NCBI RefSeq assembly: GCF_000712035.1
Contig: NZ_JONV01000008.1
Span: forward strand, 1 to 64,000
Length of the DNA: 64,000 nucleotides
DNA from: Salinicoccus luteus DSM 17002
GTDB taxonomy: Bacteria > Bacillota > Bacilli > Staphylococcales > Salinicoccaceae
Reading direction: 5' to 3'
The notes below the pieces were generated by a model. That model did no database searches. It saw nothing but the letters and a program-made list of their open reading frames with translations, and was not told the origin of the DNA. The position numbers were made by a program, and so were the translations under genes. Positions 53,393-62,520 of this stretch are shown here, one piece after another; within the stretch, counting starts at the first letter, position 1, and each line of letters starts with the position of its first letter.

Positions 53393-54790
53393 ATGTCAGC
53401 TAGTGCACAGCAGTCTTCAGCGCCCATAAAAAGGTTGCCGCTGATGGCTGTACTCATTTCCGGCGCATTCGCAGCCATCCTGAACCAGACGCTGCTGGCT
53501 ACAGCCATACCGCCGATCATGGAGGATCTGGAGATCGAAGCGGATGTCGCCCAGTGGCTCCAATCGGTATTCATGCTGGTCAACGGCATCATGATTCCAA
53601 TTACCGCATTCCTGATCGGGAAGTTTACGACACGGGCACTATTCTTTACGGCGATGGGCCTTTTCGGGTTCGGTACACTCGTCTGCGGACTCGCACCAGG
53701 ATTTGAGATCCTGCTTGTCGGAAGGATACTCCAGGCCTCGGGGGCAGGCATCATCATGCCGTTGATGCAGACGATCATCTTCCTGATCTATCCGCTTGAG
53801 AAACGGGGCACGGCGATGGGCATGTTCGGCCTGGTCATCGGTTTCGCGCCGGCCATCGGCCCGACATTGTCCGGCTGGTTCGTCGAGAGCTACCCTTGGA
53901 GAGGCCTCTTCTTCATCATCATACCGATCGTCATCATCGACCTGATCGTCGCCTATTTCATACTTAGGAATGTGACGGAGCGTACGAATCCGAAGCTCGA
54001 CATTCCATCGATCATATTGTCCACCTTCGGCTTCGGCGGGCTCCTCTATGGTTTCAGCATCGCAGGCAGCAGCGGCTGGCTGAGCACACCGGTGCTCGGT
54101 TCACTCGCGCTGGGCGCAGTGACCCTGTTCCTGTTCATCATGCGCCAGCAGAAGCTCGAACAGCCGATTCTCGAATTCAAGGTCTTCCAGGACAAGATAT
54201 TCGCGCTGACGACGGGTCTCGGCATGGTCGTCTTCATGTCCATGATTGGCGGGGCTGTCATCCTGCCGATCCTGATGCAGGATATGATGGGGTTCACACC
54301 GCTTGAATCCGGACTGATGCTTCTGCCGGGGGCGCTGGTCATGGGTTCGATGAGTCCGGTCACCGGAAAGCTGTTCGATATGTTCGGGGCAAGATGGCTG
54401 GCAATCATTGGCCTCAGTTTCGTGACGATTACGACATACTTGTTCACGATGATTACAGTGGATACCACCTTCACCTACCTGGCAACCGTCAATGTCTTCA
54501 GAATGCTCGGCGTGGCGATGGTGATGATGCCCGTGACGACAGCCGGATTGAACCAGTTGTCTCCAAAGCTCGTACCGCACGGCACAGCCATGAACAATAC
54601 GATGCGCCAGATTGCAGGGGCGGTCGGCACGGCACTGCTCGTATCGATCATGACCCATACCGCCAACCCGTCAGAAGGGATGCAGGGCATGATAGATGGG
54701 GTGAACACGGCCTTCCTTGCAGCGGCCATCATTTCACTCATCGGCCTGCTGCTTTCATTCACACTGAGGAAGCCGGTGTCACATGACTAA
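53393..54790 (+). CDS. MFS transporter, DHA2 (EmrB/QacA) family
   Basis: 14-helix drug:proton antiporter of 465 residues. ATAIPPIMEDLEIEADVAQWLQSVFMLVNGIMIP is the DHA2 helix-1/2 region, LVGRILQASGAGIIMPLMQT is motif B with the conserved Arg, and GPTLSGWF is motif C of antiporters. Located tail to tail with a second DHA2 gene. Substrates cannot be predicted; no regulator is adjacent. Confidence 0.9.
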   Translation: MSASAQQSSAPIKRLPLMAVLISGAFAAILNQTLLATAIPPIMEDLEIEADVAQWLQSVFMLVNGIMIPITAFLIGKFTTRALFFTAMGLFGFGTLVCGLAPGFEILLVGRILQASGAGIIMPLMQTIIFLIYPLEKRGTAMGMFGLVIGFAPAIGPTLSGWFVESYPWRGLFFIIIPIVIIDLIVAYFILRNVTERTNPKLDIPSIILSTFGFGGLLYGFSIAGSSGWLSTPVLGSLALGAVTLFLFIMRQQKLEQPILEFKVFQDKIFALTTGLGMVVFMSMIGGAVILPILMQDMMGFTPLESGLMLLPGALVMGSMSPVTGKLFDMFGARWLAIIGLSFVTITTYLFTMITVDTTFTYLATVNVFRMLGVAMVMMPVTTAGLNQLSPKLVPHGTAMNNTMRQIAGAVGTALLVSIMTHTANPSEGMQGMIDGVNTAFLAAAIISLIGLLLSFTLRKPVSHD

Positions 54791-54829
54791 AAAAATCGCT
54801 GACCCATAAAAATGGGTCAGCGATTTTTT
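54789..54829. terminator. Bidirectional terminator between two DHA2 transporters
   Basis: AAAAATCGCTGACCCA and TGGGTCAGCGATTTTT with a TAAAAA loop; strong A and T runs on both sides. Confidence 0.93.
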
Positions 54830-56298
54830 CATTTCTCTTCTGCGGTCTCTATCGGCCGTGCTTTCGTCATCGAGTCCCCAAGGACTTCATCGGTCGTGAC
54901 GCGTTTCAGGAAGAACGACAGTATGAGCGCGATTGCGAGCAGCAGGGTGGCTATCAGGAAAGCGAAGTTGATGCCGTCGAGCATCGCCTGGTCCATCATC
55001 ATCGCATCCGGCTGGGAGACACCCGAGAGCCTTGCATTCATCGTGTTCTGCATGATGGTGATCAGGAGCGCCGTGCCGATGGCGCCGGATACCTGGTTCA
55101 GCATGCTGTTGATGGAGGAGCCGTGCGGTGTAAGCTTCGGCGTCAACTGATTCATTCCGTTCGTCATCACCGGTGTCATGACGAGCGTCATACCGAATGC
55201 ACGGACCGAGTAGAGCATGATCAGAAACGTATAGCTCGTATCAAAAGTGAGCCGGCTGAAGAAGAATGTCGTCGAGACGGTCAGGACGAGTCCGAATATG
55301 GCGAGGTTCCTCGGGCCGAACATGTCGAAGAGCTTTCCGGAGACCGGACTCATGAACCCCATGATCAGCGCCCCCGGCAGAAGCAGGAGACCCGTTTCGA
55401 GCGGGGAGATCCCCTGGATATCCTGAAGGTATATCGGCATGAGGATCATCCCGGAGAAAAGGGCCATGTTCATTGTGCCGATCAGCAGGGAGGACAGTGT
55501 GAACATCGGGAATTTGTATACCGAAAAGTTGAGCATCGGTTCACGCATGCGTGTCTGCTTCCGGATATAGAAGAACACGCTGATGAAGCCGATGAGCAGT
55601 GCGACGATGACATCAGCCCTCAGCCATCCGCTGTTTCCTGCGGAGCTGAAGCCGTACAGTATGCCGCCGAACCCGAGGGTCGACAGTATGACGGATGGAA
55701 TGTCGATCCTGGTGGAATATGCAGTCTCCGTCTCGGGCAGCTTGAACCATCCGATGCTTAGCACAACGAGAAGTACCGGTACCATGATGAAGAACAGGTA
55801 ATGCCAGGAGTAGCTCTGTACGATGAACCCGGAAAGGGTCGGGCCGATCGCCGGTGCAAAGAACATGACCAGGCTGAACATGCCCATCGCAGTCCCCCGG
55901 CGTTCCGGAGGAAAACTTGTGATCATGACGTTCATCAAGAGGGGCATGAGAATGGCCGAGCCGGAAGCCTGGATCATGCGGCCCAGGATCAGGACTAAAA
56001 AGGCGGGCGAAAAGCCTGCGATCAGCGTGCCGGAGAGAAAGAGCAGCATCGCTGCCAGGAAAAGTTTCCTTGCGCTGAATCTCTGCATCAGGAAGGCGGT
56101 CGTCGGTATGACGATTCCGCTGATGAGCATATATGCTGTAGAGACCCATTGTACTGTGGAAGTGGTGATGCCGAAGTCATCCTTGATGGATGGCAGGGCG
56201 ACATTCAGGAACGTATTGGACAAGAGTGCGACAAAAGCGCCGGAGAGCAGTATGAATATAAGGCGGTAGTCCGGCGTGGGTCTTTCGGATGTTTCCAT
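54829..56298 (-). CDS. MFS transporter, DHA2 (EmrB/QacA) family, second copy
   Basis: 489-residue 14-helix antiporter clearly related to the convergent gene at 53393: both share STLGFGGILYGFS-like, MGMFSLVMFFAPAIGPTLSG-like and LPGALIMGFMSPVSGKLFDMFG segments. Motif B is LGRMIQASGSAILMP. The two look like paralogues rather than a recent exact duplication, because they differ throughout. The C-terminus is charged and cytoplasmic. Confidence 0.9.
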   Translation of the reverse strand: METSERPTPDYRLIFILLSGAFVALLSNTFLNVALPSIKDDFGITTSTVQWVSTAYMLISGIVIPTTAFLMQRFSARKLFLAAMLLFLSGTLIAGFSPAFLVLILGRMIQASGSAILMPLLMNVMITSFPPERRGTAMGMFSLVMFFAPAIGPTLSGFIVQSYSWHYLFFIMVPVLLVVLSIGWFKLPETETAYSTRIDIPSVILSTLGFGGILYGFSSAGNSGWLRADVIVALLIGFISVFFYIRKQTRMREPMLNFSVYKFPMFTLSSLLIGTMNMALFSGMILMPIYLQDIQGISPLETGLLLLPGALIMGFMSPVSGKLFDMFGPRNLAIFGLVLTVSTTFFFSRLTFDTSYTFLIMLYSVRAFGMTLVMTPVMTNGMNQLTPKLTPHGSSINSMLNQVSGAIGTALLITIMQNTMNARLSGVSQPDAMMMDQAMLDGINFAFLIATLLLAIALILSFFLKRVTTDEVLGDSMTKARPIETAEEK

Positions 56299-56376
56299 GC
56301 AAATACCTCTGTTTCTTTAAAATCAATATTACTATTATATTCCGATTTTCGAAACAATCAAGGATTTTGCCTGGAT

Positions 56377-56550
56377 TCATCCAATCCTGTTGTCGATTGT
56401 GATATAGATGAAGAATCCCAGGGTGATGCCGAGAAGCAGTGCGATCGGTATGGCGTAGGTGCCCATCGTCGGCACGAATGCAGTGATGAGCCAGTAGATT
56501 GCGAGCGTGATGATGCCCATGAGCACCAGGTTCAGCAGTAGGCGTGTCAT
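56377..56550 (-). CDS. Small membrane protein, 57 residues
   Basis: Two hydrophobic helices (about 4-23 and 31-50) with the start MTRLLLNLVLMGIITLAIYW. The ATG at 56550 follows GGAGGT; the frame extends to 56592 without a site. Unknown function; it stands alone between the DHA2 transporter and a DinB-like gene. Confidence 0.68.
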   Translation of the reverse strand: MTRLLLNLVLMGIITLAIYWLITAFVPTMGTYAIPIALLLGITLGFFIYITIDNRIG

Positions 56551-56702
56551 ATTTTTACCTCCATTGTTTATTATGTCGAATATAACTTTCAAGGGGACCG
56601 GCTGTCCATCAAAGCGGTCCAGAGTTTCAGGGTGGGGACCATGAATGAAATTCCCGAATCAGGGTAGAGGAATAATGAATAAAAACAGGAAGGGAGATTT
56701 TT

Positions 56703-57164
56703 ATGAGCAAGGAACTTCTATTGTTTGAACTGGAAAAGACGAGAGGATGGACGCTTGATCTATTCGATGGGATGAAAGAGGAAGACATGCATATCATTCC
56801 GGAAGGATTTCCGAACAGCGTCCACTGGCAGCTCGGGCATATCGCTACGATGATGGAAATGGTGACTGCCGCATTGACGGACAAGAACACCGATACGCAT
56901 AAGCGGTATAAGAAATATTTTGCTTTTGGTACAAGCCCGGATGATTTTGATGGAGACACGCCCGGGACCGATGAAATCGAAGCACTGCTCAAAGGACAGC
57001 CTGAACGACTTCAGGATCTGGACGAAGCGGTTCTCGAAGAAGATCTTCCGAGGGAATTCATGGGCATGACGACCCGCAGGGAGCAGTTCGCCTTCATCAT
57101 CCTGCATGAAGCGATGCACGTGGGCAAAGTGCAGGAGATGAAAAGGGTATTGGATAACAAGTAG
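56703..57164 (+). CDS. DinB family protein
   Basis: Four-helix-bundle protein of 153 residues. The three metal-binding histidines are visible: WQLGHI (near 46) and LHEAMHVGK (near 137-142). DinB/YfiT-like proteins include bacillithiol and other thiol transferases; which thiol or substrate is used here is not clear. The ATG follows GGAAGGGAG. Confidence 0.87.
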   Translation: MSKELLLFELEKTRGWTLDLFDGMKEEDMHIIPEGFPNSVHWQLGHIATMMEMVTAALTDKNTDTHKRYKKYFAFGTSPDDFDGDTPGTDEIEALLKGQPERLQDLDEAVLEEDLPREFMGMTTRREQFAFIILHEAMHVGKVQEMKRVLDNK

Positions 57165-57189
57165 GGAGCATCAAAAGATGCTCCCTTTT
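57164..57189 (+). terminator. Intrinsic terminator after the DinB gene
   Basis: GGGAGCATC and GATGCTCCC with an AAAA loop, followed by TTTT; starts within the stop codon. Confidence 0.9.
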
Positions 57190-57256
57190 AATGGGCAGAT
57201 TTGGATGTTCATTTTAAGATGATTATATAGTATCTTTAGTGTAAGGCATATGTATT

Positions 57257-57282
57257 AGAAAAACCCCCGGTCATCCGGGGGG
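57257..57282 (-). terminator. Intrinsic terminator of the DJ-1/PfpI gene
   Basis: On the minus strand CCCCCGG and CCGGGGG with an ATGA loop, followed by a T run. Confidence 0.88.
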
Positions 57283-57288
57283 AGTGTG

Positions 57289-57954
57289 CTACTTCAGCCT
57301 GTTGACGACAGCTCTCGCTGCAGCTTCTGCGGATGCCGGATTCTGGCCGGTGATGAAGTTTCCGTCTGTAACGACATGTTCCTCCATCGCTTCTCCGACA
57401 ACGAATCCCGCTCCGTGGGATTCAAGCTTCGACTGCAGTGCGAACGGCATATCGTCCAGAAGTCCCATGGCTTTTTCTTCCTCATTCGTGAAGCCTGTCA
57501 ATTTGACGCCGTCCACAACATATTTGCCATCCTTGGTCTTGGCATCGGCGAATGCCGCGGGACCATGGCATACCGCACTGATGATGCGGCCGTCATCCTT
57601 GAAGAATGCCAGGATGTTCTGGATATCGGGCTGATTGGGGAAGTCATACATTGTGCCGTGTCCACCGGCGAAGAAGACGGCATCGTATCCTTCATATACC
57701 ATATCTTTCACGCGTTTGGTGTTCTGGAGCAATCTGATGACCTCATTGTTCCCTTCGTCCTGCTCGCCGTTCAAAGAGTTTGGATCCAGTGGGACGGAAC
57801 CGCCTTTCGGGGATGCGATGTCAACCTTGAAACCTGCACTCTGGAAGACATGATACGGTTCTGCAGCCTCACCCAGCCATAGCCCAGTGGGTTTGTTTTC
57901 ATCGTTGTTGATTGTACCGTGGTTGGTTACTATAAGTAGTACGGATCTAGTCAT
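57289..57954 (-). CDS. DJ-1/PfpI family protein (Hsp31-like)
   Basis: 221-residue class I glutamine-amidotransferase-fold protein. The nucleophile elbow is AVCHGPAA (Cys near 133), FFAGGHGTMYDFP holds the oxyanion and Glu region, and SHGAGFVVGEA comes later. Relatives act as deglycases, glyoxalase III or chaperones against reactive carbonyls. The ATG at 57954 is 11 bases after AGGAGAG; a GTG four codons upstream is too close to that site. Divergent from a methyltransferase gene. Confidence 0.88.
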   Translation of the reverse strand: MTRSVLLIVTNHGTINNDENKPTGLWLGEAAEPYHVFQSAGFKVDIASPKGGSVPLDPNSLNGEQDEGNNEVIRLLQNTKRVKDMVYEGYDAVFFAGGHGTMYDFPNQPDIQNILAFFKDDGRIISAVCHGPAAFADAKTKDGKYVVDGVKLTGFTNEEEKAMGLLDDMPFALQSKLESHGAGFVVGEAMEEHVVTDGNFITGQNPASAEAAARAVVNRLK

Positions 57955-58077
57955 ATTTATATCCACTCTCCTTTCTTGTGCTTTACCCGGAGTGGATTGG
58001 AATTAATCTTTTTTTAAGAATCTTGATAAGCAAATTGATCAATGTATCAAATACATCCAGCTCATGGAGGGAAAGAA

Positions 58078-58878
58078 ATGAATGTAAACTTTGGCAATGT
58101 CGCTGAAAATTATCTGAAGTACAGGGATGACATCCCTGACAGCCTGATCAAGGGATTGGAGAAGCGTGGTGTGGCAATCGCAGGCAGCAAAGTGGCTGAT
58201 CTCGGGGCGGGACCTGGACTGCTCAGCAAGATGCTGAGCGACAGGGGAGCCATCGTCGATGCTGTGGAACCTTCGGCTGAATTGATTGAAGTGGGAAGGA
58301 CACATATCGGCGATGATCAGAGGATTAATTTTGTACAGAAATACGCGGAAGATACAGGTCTGCCTTCAAACAGCTATGATATCGTCGTGGTGATGCGGGC
58401 ATGGCACTGGTTCGACCGGGAGAAGACGATAGATGAAGTGCGGCGCATCCTGAAACCCGGCGGCCATCTGGTCATCATGGATTCCGGTTTTACCTCCGCT
58501 TCGAAGATCGTCAAGGAATCCATGAAGATCATCCAGTCCTATTCGACGGACAAGCAGATCAGACCGGCGGGCACAAAGGACATGGCCACCCAGATGATCA
58601 ACAGCTTCCCCGTGGAATGGTTCGACGAATGGAAGTATGCCAAGTTCGATCTGATGGATCTCTATAAGGTGGACTACGAAGTCAAATTTACAAATGAAGA
58701 GTGGGCGGGGCGGCTGTCCTCCGTCTCCTGGCTTGCCGCCTTCAAGGAGAAGCAGCGGAAAAACACACTGAACCGCATCAGCAGCTACCTTGAGGATAAT
58801 TTCCCCGACGGCAGGCATAAGATCCCCCATATTCTGAGCGTGGCAATTCTGCAGAACAAGAACAATCTGCAGCTCTGA
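58078..58878 (+). CDS. Class I SAM-dependent methyltransferase
   Basis: 266-residue methyltransferase. SAM motif I is VADLGAGPGLLSKML (about 38-52), the acidic SAM-ribose residue follows in DAVEPS, motif II region is SYDIVVVMRAWHWFD, and LKPGGHLVIMDSG is motif III. The ATG at 58078 follows GGAGGG; the frame extends 12 codons upstream. Substrate not predictable. Confidence 0.88.
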   Translation: MNVNFGNVAENYLKYRDDIPDSLIKGLEKRGVAIAGSKVADLGAGPGLLSKMLSDRGAIVDAVEPSAELIEVGRTHIGDDQRINFVQKYAEDTGLPSNSYDIVVVMRAWHWFDREKTIDEVRRILKPGGHLVIMDSGFTSASKIVKESMKIIQSYSTDKQIRPAGTKDMATQMINSFPVEWFDEWKYAKFDLMDLYKVDYEVKFTNEEWAGRLSSVSWLAAFKEKQRKNTLNRISSYLEDNFPDGRHKIPHILSVAILQNKNNLQL

Positions 58879-59005
58879 TTGGGGAATTCCCCTTCAATTG
58901 AAGATAATTTGTGATTTGTGAGCATTTATGTTCCCAAGCCACTTACTTTTTGTTATTATATTGATTATGTGATAACACAGACATTATCTTATTGGAGGAT
59001 CATAA

Positions 59006-59644
59006 ATGAAAAATGTACTCGTAGTAAAAGCAAACAACCGTCCGGACGGCATCTCTACAAAAATGTATGATGCATTCATGGAGTCCGTGGAGGGCAATAA
59101 AAACATGAACATCAATGTATACGACATATTCGAGGAAGATATGCCGTATATCGGTCATGAACTGTTCACTGCACTCGGCAAGATGCAGAATGATGAAGCA
59201 TTGGATGCGGACGAACAGCGTCTCATGGATGCAAAACAGAAGGCGATGGACGCATTCGAAGCGGCTGACGTCATCGTATTTGCATTCCCACTGTGGAATC
59301 TCGCAATCCCGGCACGCCTTCAGACATTTATCGACTATGTATACTCAGCAGGCTTTACATTCAAATACAATGCAGACGGATCAATGGCCCAACTCATGAC
59401 TGACAAGAAGGTCATCCTTCTCAACGCGCGTGGCGGCATGTACAGTGCTCCTGAAATGCAGGGTATGGATATGTCCCATAACTACATGAAAAATGTCATC
59501 GGCGGCGTATTCGGCATGGAAATCATCGATGAAGTCATCATCGAAGGGCATAATGCAATGCCTCAGGAAGCAGCAAGAATCATTGAAGAAGGTCTTGAGA
59601 GCGTGCGTGAATGTGCACGGGAACTCAACGCCCAATTCGCATAG
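59006..59644 (+). CDS. azoR: FMN-dependent NADH-azoreductase
   Basis: Flavodoxin-fold quinone and azo reductase of 212 residues. VVKANNRPDGISTKMYDAF is the phosphate loop for FMN, FAFPLWNLAIPARLQTFIDYV and LLNARGGMY are diagnostic for the AzoR family. ATG after TTGGAGG. Probably protects against quinones and thiol stress. Monocistronic with a terminator. Confidence 0.92.
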   Translation: MKNVLVVKANNRPDGISTKMYDAFMESVEGNKNMNINVYDIFEEDMPYIGHELFTALGKMQNDEALDADEQRLMDAKQKAMDAFEAADVIVFAFPLWNLAIPARLQTFIDYVYSAGFTFKYNADGSMAQLMTDKKVILLNARGGMYSAPEMQGMDMSHNYMKNVIGGVFGMEIIDEVIIEGHNAMPQEAARIIEEGLESVRECARELNAQFA

Positions 59645-59654
59645 GAAGTTAAGG

Positions 59655-59682
59655 AAACCGATGCTCCGGCATCGGTTTTTTT
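59655..59682 (+). terminator. Intrinsic terminator of azoR
   Basis: AACCGATGC and GCATCGGTT with a TCCG loop, followed by seven T. Confidence 0.92.
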
Positions 59683-59721
59683 ATGATATGATTTGAATAG
59701 ATTCGGATGGGAGGGGATTTG

Positions 59722-60153
59722 ATGTGGCACATTAAATCATTTGAAGAATTGGATGTCCATACGCTTGAAGAGATATACAGGCTCAGAGTTTCCGTATTCG
59801 TGGTGGAACAGGCATGCGCCTATCAGGAAATCGATGGTCTGGACCCGGAATGCATGCATATCTATAGAACAGATGATACGGGCATCATCGCCTATTCGCG
59901 AATCGTGCCGGGGGATCCGGTATCAATCGGCCGGGTCATCGTCCGGGCGGACCATCGTGGCAATGGAACGGGACAGGTGCTTATGAGGCAGGCCATGGAT
60001 TATATAAAAATGCATTTTGACGGTGGGCGGATCTATCTGCATGGCCAGGCACATCTGGAGAAATTCTACCAGTCGTTCGGATTCAGGACGACTTCCGAGA
60101 TTCATCTTGAAGACGGCATTCCGCATATCGATATGGAATACAAAGAGGAATGA
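59722..60153 (+). CDS. ElaA-like GNAT family acetyltransferase
   Basis: 143 residues. LEEIYRLRVSVFVVEQACAYQEIDGLDPE is the N-terminal signature of ElaA; RADHRGNGTGQVLM is the acetyl-CoA loop; YLHGQAHLEKFYQSFGF follows. The ATG at 59722 follows GGGAGGGG; the frame extends five codons upstream. Substrate unknown. Confidence 0.88.
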   Translation: MWHIKSFEELDVHTLEEIYRLRVSVFVVEQACAYQEIDGLDPECMHIYRTDDTGIIAYSRIVPGDPVSIGRVIVRADHRGNGTGQVLMRQAMDYIKMHFDGGRIYLHGQAHLEKFYQSFGFRTTSEIHLEDGIPHIDMEYKEE

Positions 60154-60176
60154 GCATCATGCTCATTCCTCTTTTC
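60142..60176. terminator. Bidirectional terminator after the ElaA-like gene
   Basis: AAAGAGGAATGAGCAT and ATGCTCATTCCTCTTT form a long stem with a short loop; T and A runs are on both sides. The stem contains the stop codon. Confidence 0.9.
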
Positions 60177-60432
60177 TCTTCGTCTCTTCAATAAGCCATC
60201 GACGGTCAGTATCCTTTTCATAGAGCTGCCGGTTTTCAATGCGGATCCGTTCAAGCTCCTCCCTCATGGAGTGGTTTTCAAGCAGGAAATTCTCCTGTCT
60301 AATCCGCTCCAGTTCAAGTTCCTTATCGAGGACGTCAAGCCGGATCTGTTCCATTTTACGCTTATGCTTCAAGTAGTCGCTGCCGAAGCCACCTGCAACA
60401 CCAATCAGCACAATCATGATTATCCACCACAT
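60163..60432 (-). CDS. Membrane-anchored coiled-coil protein, 89 residues
   Basis: An N-terminal membrane helix (MWWIIMIVLIGVAGGFG) is followed by a highly charged heptad-like helix (about 22-75) rich in Glu, Arg and Leu, then a basic tail. The layout recalls PspB and similar small membrane-associated proteins, but the sequence does not give a confident match. AGGGAG precedes the ATG. Confidence 0.7.
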   Translation of the reverse strand: MWWIIMIVLIGVAGGFGSDYLKHKRKMEQIRLDVLDKELELERIRQENFLLENHSMREELERIRIENRQLYEKDTDRRWLIEETKRKEE

Positions 60433-60507
60433 GGATATACTCCCTTTCGTTTTGAGTCTTAGGGACGGTATATCAATTATACAGCATGGTGACTGAAAGT
60501 GGGATGG

Positions 60508-60705
60508 CTAGTCATCCTCTTCATCATCCTGGAAATCTTCATCCAGGTCTTCAGCAGCCTCGTCACGGTCCCCATCATCCTGCTCCGGATTGGCTGTATC
60601 TTCATCCTCGTCCACTGGAGCATCTGTATCCCCGGTGCCTTCCGGCGCACAAGCGCCAAGAATGAGCATCATGATCATTCCCATGGAAATCATCCACTTT
60701 TTCAT
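60508..60705 (-). CDS. Small acidic lipoprotein
   Basis: 65 residues. A signal ending LILGAC places lipidated Cys near residue 18; the rest is almost only Asp, Glu and small residues. The ATG at 60705 follows GGAAGGCGG; the frame extends upstream without a site. Like the LPXTG protein it adds negative charge to the surface. Function unknown. Confidence 0.75.
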   Translation of the reverse strand: MKKWMISMGMIMMLILGACAPEGTGDTDAPVDEDEDTANPEQDDGDRDEAAEDLDEDFQDDEEDD

Positions 60706-60789
60706 TTTCGTCCGCCTTCCTTTCATACGTTGTATTAGGAAAATACCCCAAGTATACATAAAACAAACAGGAAAGCGGAACCATTGGAA

Positions 60790-61021
60790 TAAAGATGCAT
60801 GGCAGAGCATGAATTATCTTAATTGTTGATGTGGTAAGAAATTTAATTACATATGAATATATATTTAATATAATTTTTTAAAAATTTATAATAGATTTAC
60901 TTTGATAATTTAATCACATTATATTTGATGAAGCCTTTATGCAGTGTTATATTTGATTTGAGATAAATGCTATCTGTTAAAAGGCTTGAAAATAAAATTA
61001 CAGATTGACAGGAGGAATTGG
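60790..61021 (+). other. AT-rich intergenic region
   Basis: About 230 bases with very low GC content. Several promoter-like TATAAT and TTGATA matches occur, as expected by chance in such sequence. The only clear signal is the ribosome site AGGAGGA before the small gene at 61022. Confidence 0.5.
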
Positions 61022-61171
61022 ATGTTTTCAACTGATCGGATTTCAGCAGACCTGCGTATGGAAGAATATAAGAAGATTGCTGACAGCTACACTTACCTCT
61101 CAGAGAAGAAGAAAGAGGAAAGCGGTGGAAAGTCCATTTTGGCACGGATCTTCGGCAGAAGAACTGCATAA
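61022..61171 (+). CDS. Hypothetical protein, 49 residues
   Basis: MFSTDRISADLRMEEYKKIA begins a soluble, charged, helical protein ending in a basic ARIFGRRTA. The ATG at 61022 follows ACAGGAGGA at ideal spacing, and a strong terminator follows, which supports a real gene. Not recognised. Confidence 0.65.
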   Translation: MFSTDRISADLRMEEYKKIADSYTYLSEKKKEESGGKSILARIFGRRTA

Positions 61172-61177
61172 GATATG

Positions 61178-61222
61178 AAAAAAGCCCCCCTGGTGACGTA
61201 CACGTCACCAGGGGGGCTTTTT
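61178..61222. terminator. Bidirectional terminator, small gene and VOC gene
   Basis: AAAAAGCCCCCCTGGTGACG and CGTCACCAGGGGGGCTTTTT form a 20-base stem with a TACA loop; very strong in both directions. Confidence 0.95.
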
Positions 61223-61223
61223 G

Positions 61224-61616
61224 CTATGACAGGTTGAGCTGCCATGCCACACCGAACTGGTCCTGAAGCCAGGCGAACTGTCTGGAGAACCCATATTCGT
61301 CGAGGGGCATATGGATGGCCCCCTGCTTTTTCAGTTTCCTGTAGTAGAGTTCTATCTCCTGGGCGGTTTCGCATTCAATAAAGAAGGACATGCTCGGCGT
61401 GAAGGTGAACTCATGCGGGACCTGGCTGTCCATCATCATGATCAGCTGGTCCTGTATCCTTATGGCCCCCTGCATCACCTTGCCCTCGAGGTTCGCGTCC
61501 GTCGAATCGTACCTCTGGATCAGACGGATCTCCGCGTCCTTGAATGTCTCCTCATAATACTTCATGGCTTCTTCGGCACGGCCTTCAAATGTCAAAAACG
61601 GGGTGATGGATTTCAT
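61224..61616 (-). CDS. VOC superfamily protein (PhnB/glyoxalase-like)
   Basis: 130 residues with the PhnB-like pattern: ITPFLTFEGRAEEAMKYYEETF at the start, QDQLIMMMDS, FFIECETAQEIELYYRKL, and FAWLQDQFGVAWQL at the end. Members bind metals or small ligands; several are misannotated as demethylubiquinone methyltransferases. Specific role unknown. AAAGGAGCGG precedes the ATG. Confidence 0.87.
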   Translation of the reverse strand: MKSITPFLTFEGRAEEAMKYYEETFKDAEIRLIQRYDSTDANLEGKVMQGAIRIQDQLIMMMDSQVPHEFTFTPSMSFFIECETAQEIELYYRKLKKQGAIHMPLDEYGFSRQFAWLQDQFGVAWQLNLS

Positions 61617-61645
61617 AGTTCCGCTCCTTTTTCCCCCAGTATAAC

Positions 61646-61682
61646 AAAAAAATAGGGCGCCCAGGAGGGCGTCCTATTTTTC
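61646..61682 (-). terminator. Intrinsic terminator of the carbohydrate ABC operon
   Basis: On the minus strand ATAGGACGCCC and GGGCGCCCTAT with a TCCT loop, followed by a T run; it overlaps the last codons of the permease gene. Confidence 0.88.
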
Positions 61683-62516
61683 GTCCGTCTGACCGAGTAT
61701 GTTCGATCCCTGTATGAAGTACTTCTGGAAGAAGAAGAACAGGATGATGACGGGCATGAGCACAAGCAGTGAACCGGCCATCAGGTAGTTCCATTGGGTA
61801 CTCGACTGCTCCTTGAATACCTGGAGGCCCAGCTGGAGCGTATAGAGGGACTCATCATTCAGATACAGCAACGGTCCGAGGAAGTCGTTCCACACGCCGT
61901 TGAAAGAGAATATCGCCACTGTGAACAGTGCCGGTTTGATCATCGGAAGTGCAATCTTGAAGAATATCTGGAAGTGGTTTGCGCCTTCCATCCTGGCCGC
62001 CTCGATCATGCTGCTTGGCACACCCTTGAAGAATTGGCGCAGCAGGAAGATGTTGAATGCACTGCCGAAGAATGAGGGCAGCACCAGCGGGTAGTAGGTG
62101 TTCACAAGACCGAGTTCCGCAAAGATGACGTACTGTGGAATCAGTGTAATGAACCCCGGCAGCATCATCGTCGAGAGGACGAAGATGAAGAGGACCTCCC
62201 TGCCCTTGAAGTTGATCTTCGCGAATCCGTATGCAATGAATGCATTCACAAATACGTTCGCCAGTACGACAAGCACCGTAATGACGGATGTATTGATGAA
62301 GTAGGTGAAGAACGGCGCGATTTCGAATATCTCAACGAAATTGGAGAACTGGATATCCTGTGGGATGAACGTAAATTCCCCGCGGTATATCTCCTCCATC
62401 GATTTGAGTGCTATCGATATCATCCAGAACAGGGGCGCAATCATGAATAGGCTGCCGACAATCAGAAGAACGAGATTGAAGGCCCGCCAGAACTTCATTC
62501 TATTGGAATTATACAT
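61674..62516 (-). CDS. Carbohydrate ABC transporter permease (MalG-like)
   Basis: 280-residue inner permease of a CUT1-type sugar importer. Six predicted helices; the EAA loop that docks the ATPase is EAARMEGANHFQIFFKIALPMIKPAL (about 190-215). Located four bases after the partner permease gene in the operon order binding protein, MalF-like, MalG-like. The ATPase gene is not in the window and may be a shared MsmX-type protein. Confidence 0.92.
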   Translation of the reverse strand: MYNSNRMKFWRAFNLVLLIVGSLFMIAPLFWMISIALKSMEEIYRGEFTFIPQDIQFSNFVEIFEIAPFFTYFINTSVITVLVVLANVFVNAFIAYGFAKINFKGREVLFIFVLSTMMLPGFITLIPQYVIFAELGLVNTYYPLVLPSFFGSAFNIFLLRQFFKGVPSSMIEAARMEGANHFQIFFKIALPMIKPALFTVAIFSFNGVWNDFLGPLLYLNDESLYTLQLGLQVFKEQSSTQWNYLMAGSLLVLMPVIILFFFFQKYFIQGSNILGQTDEK

Positions 62517-62520
62517 TCAA

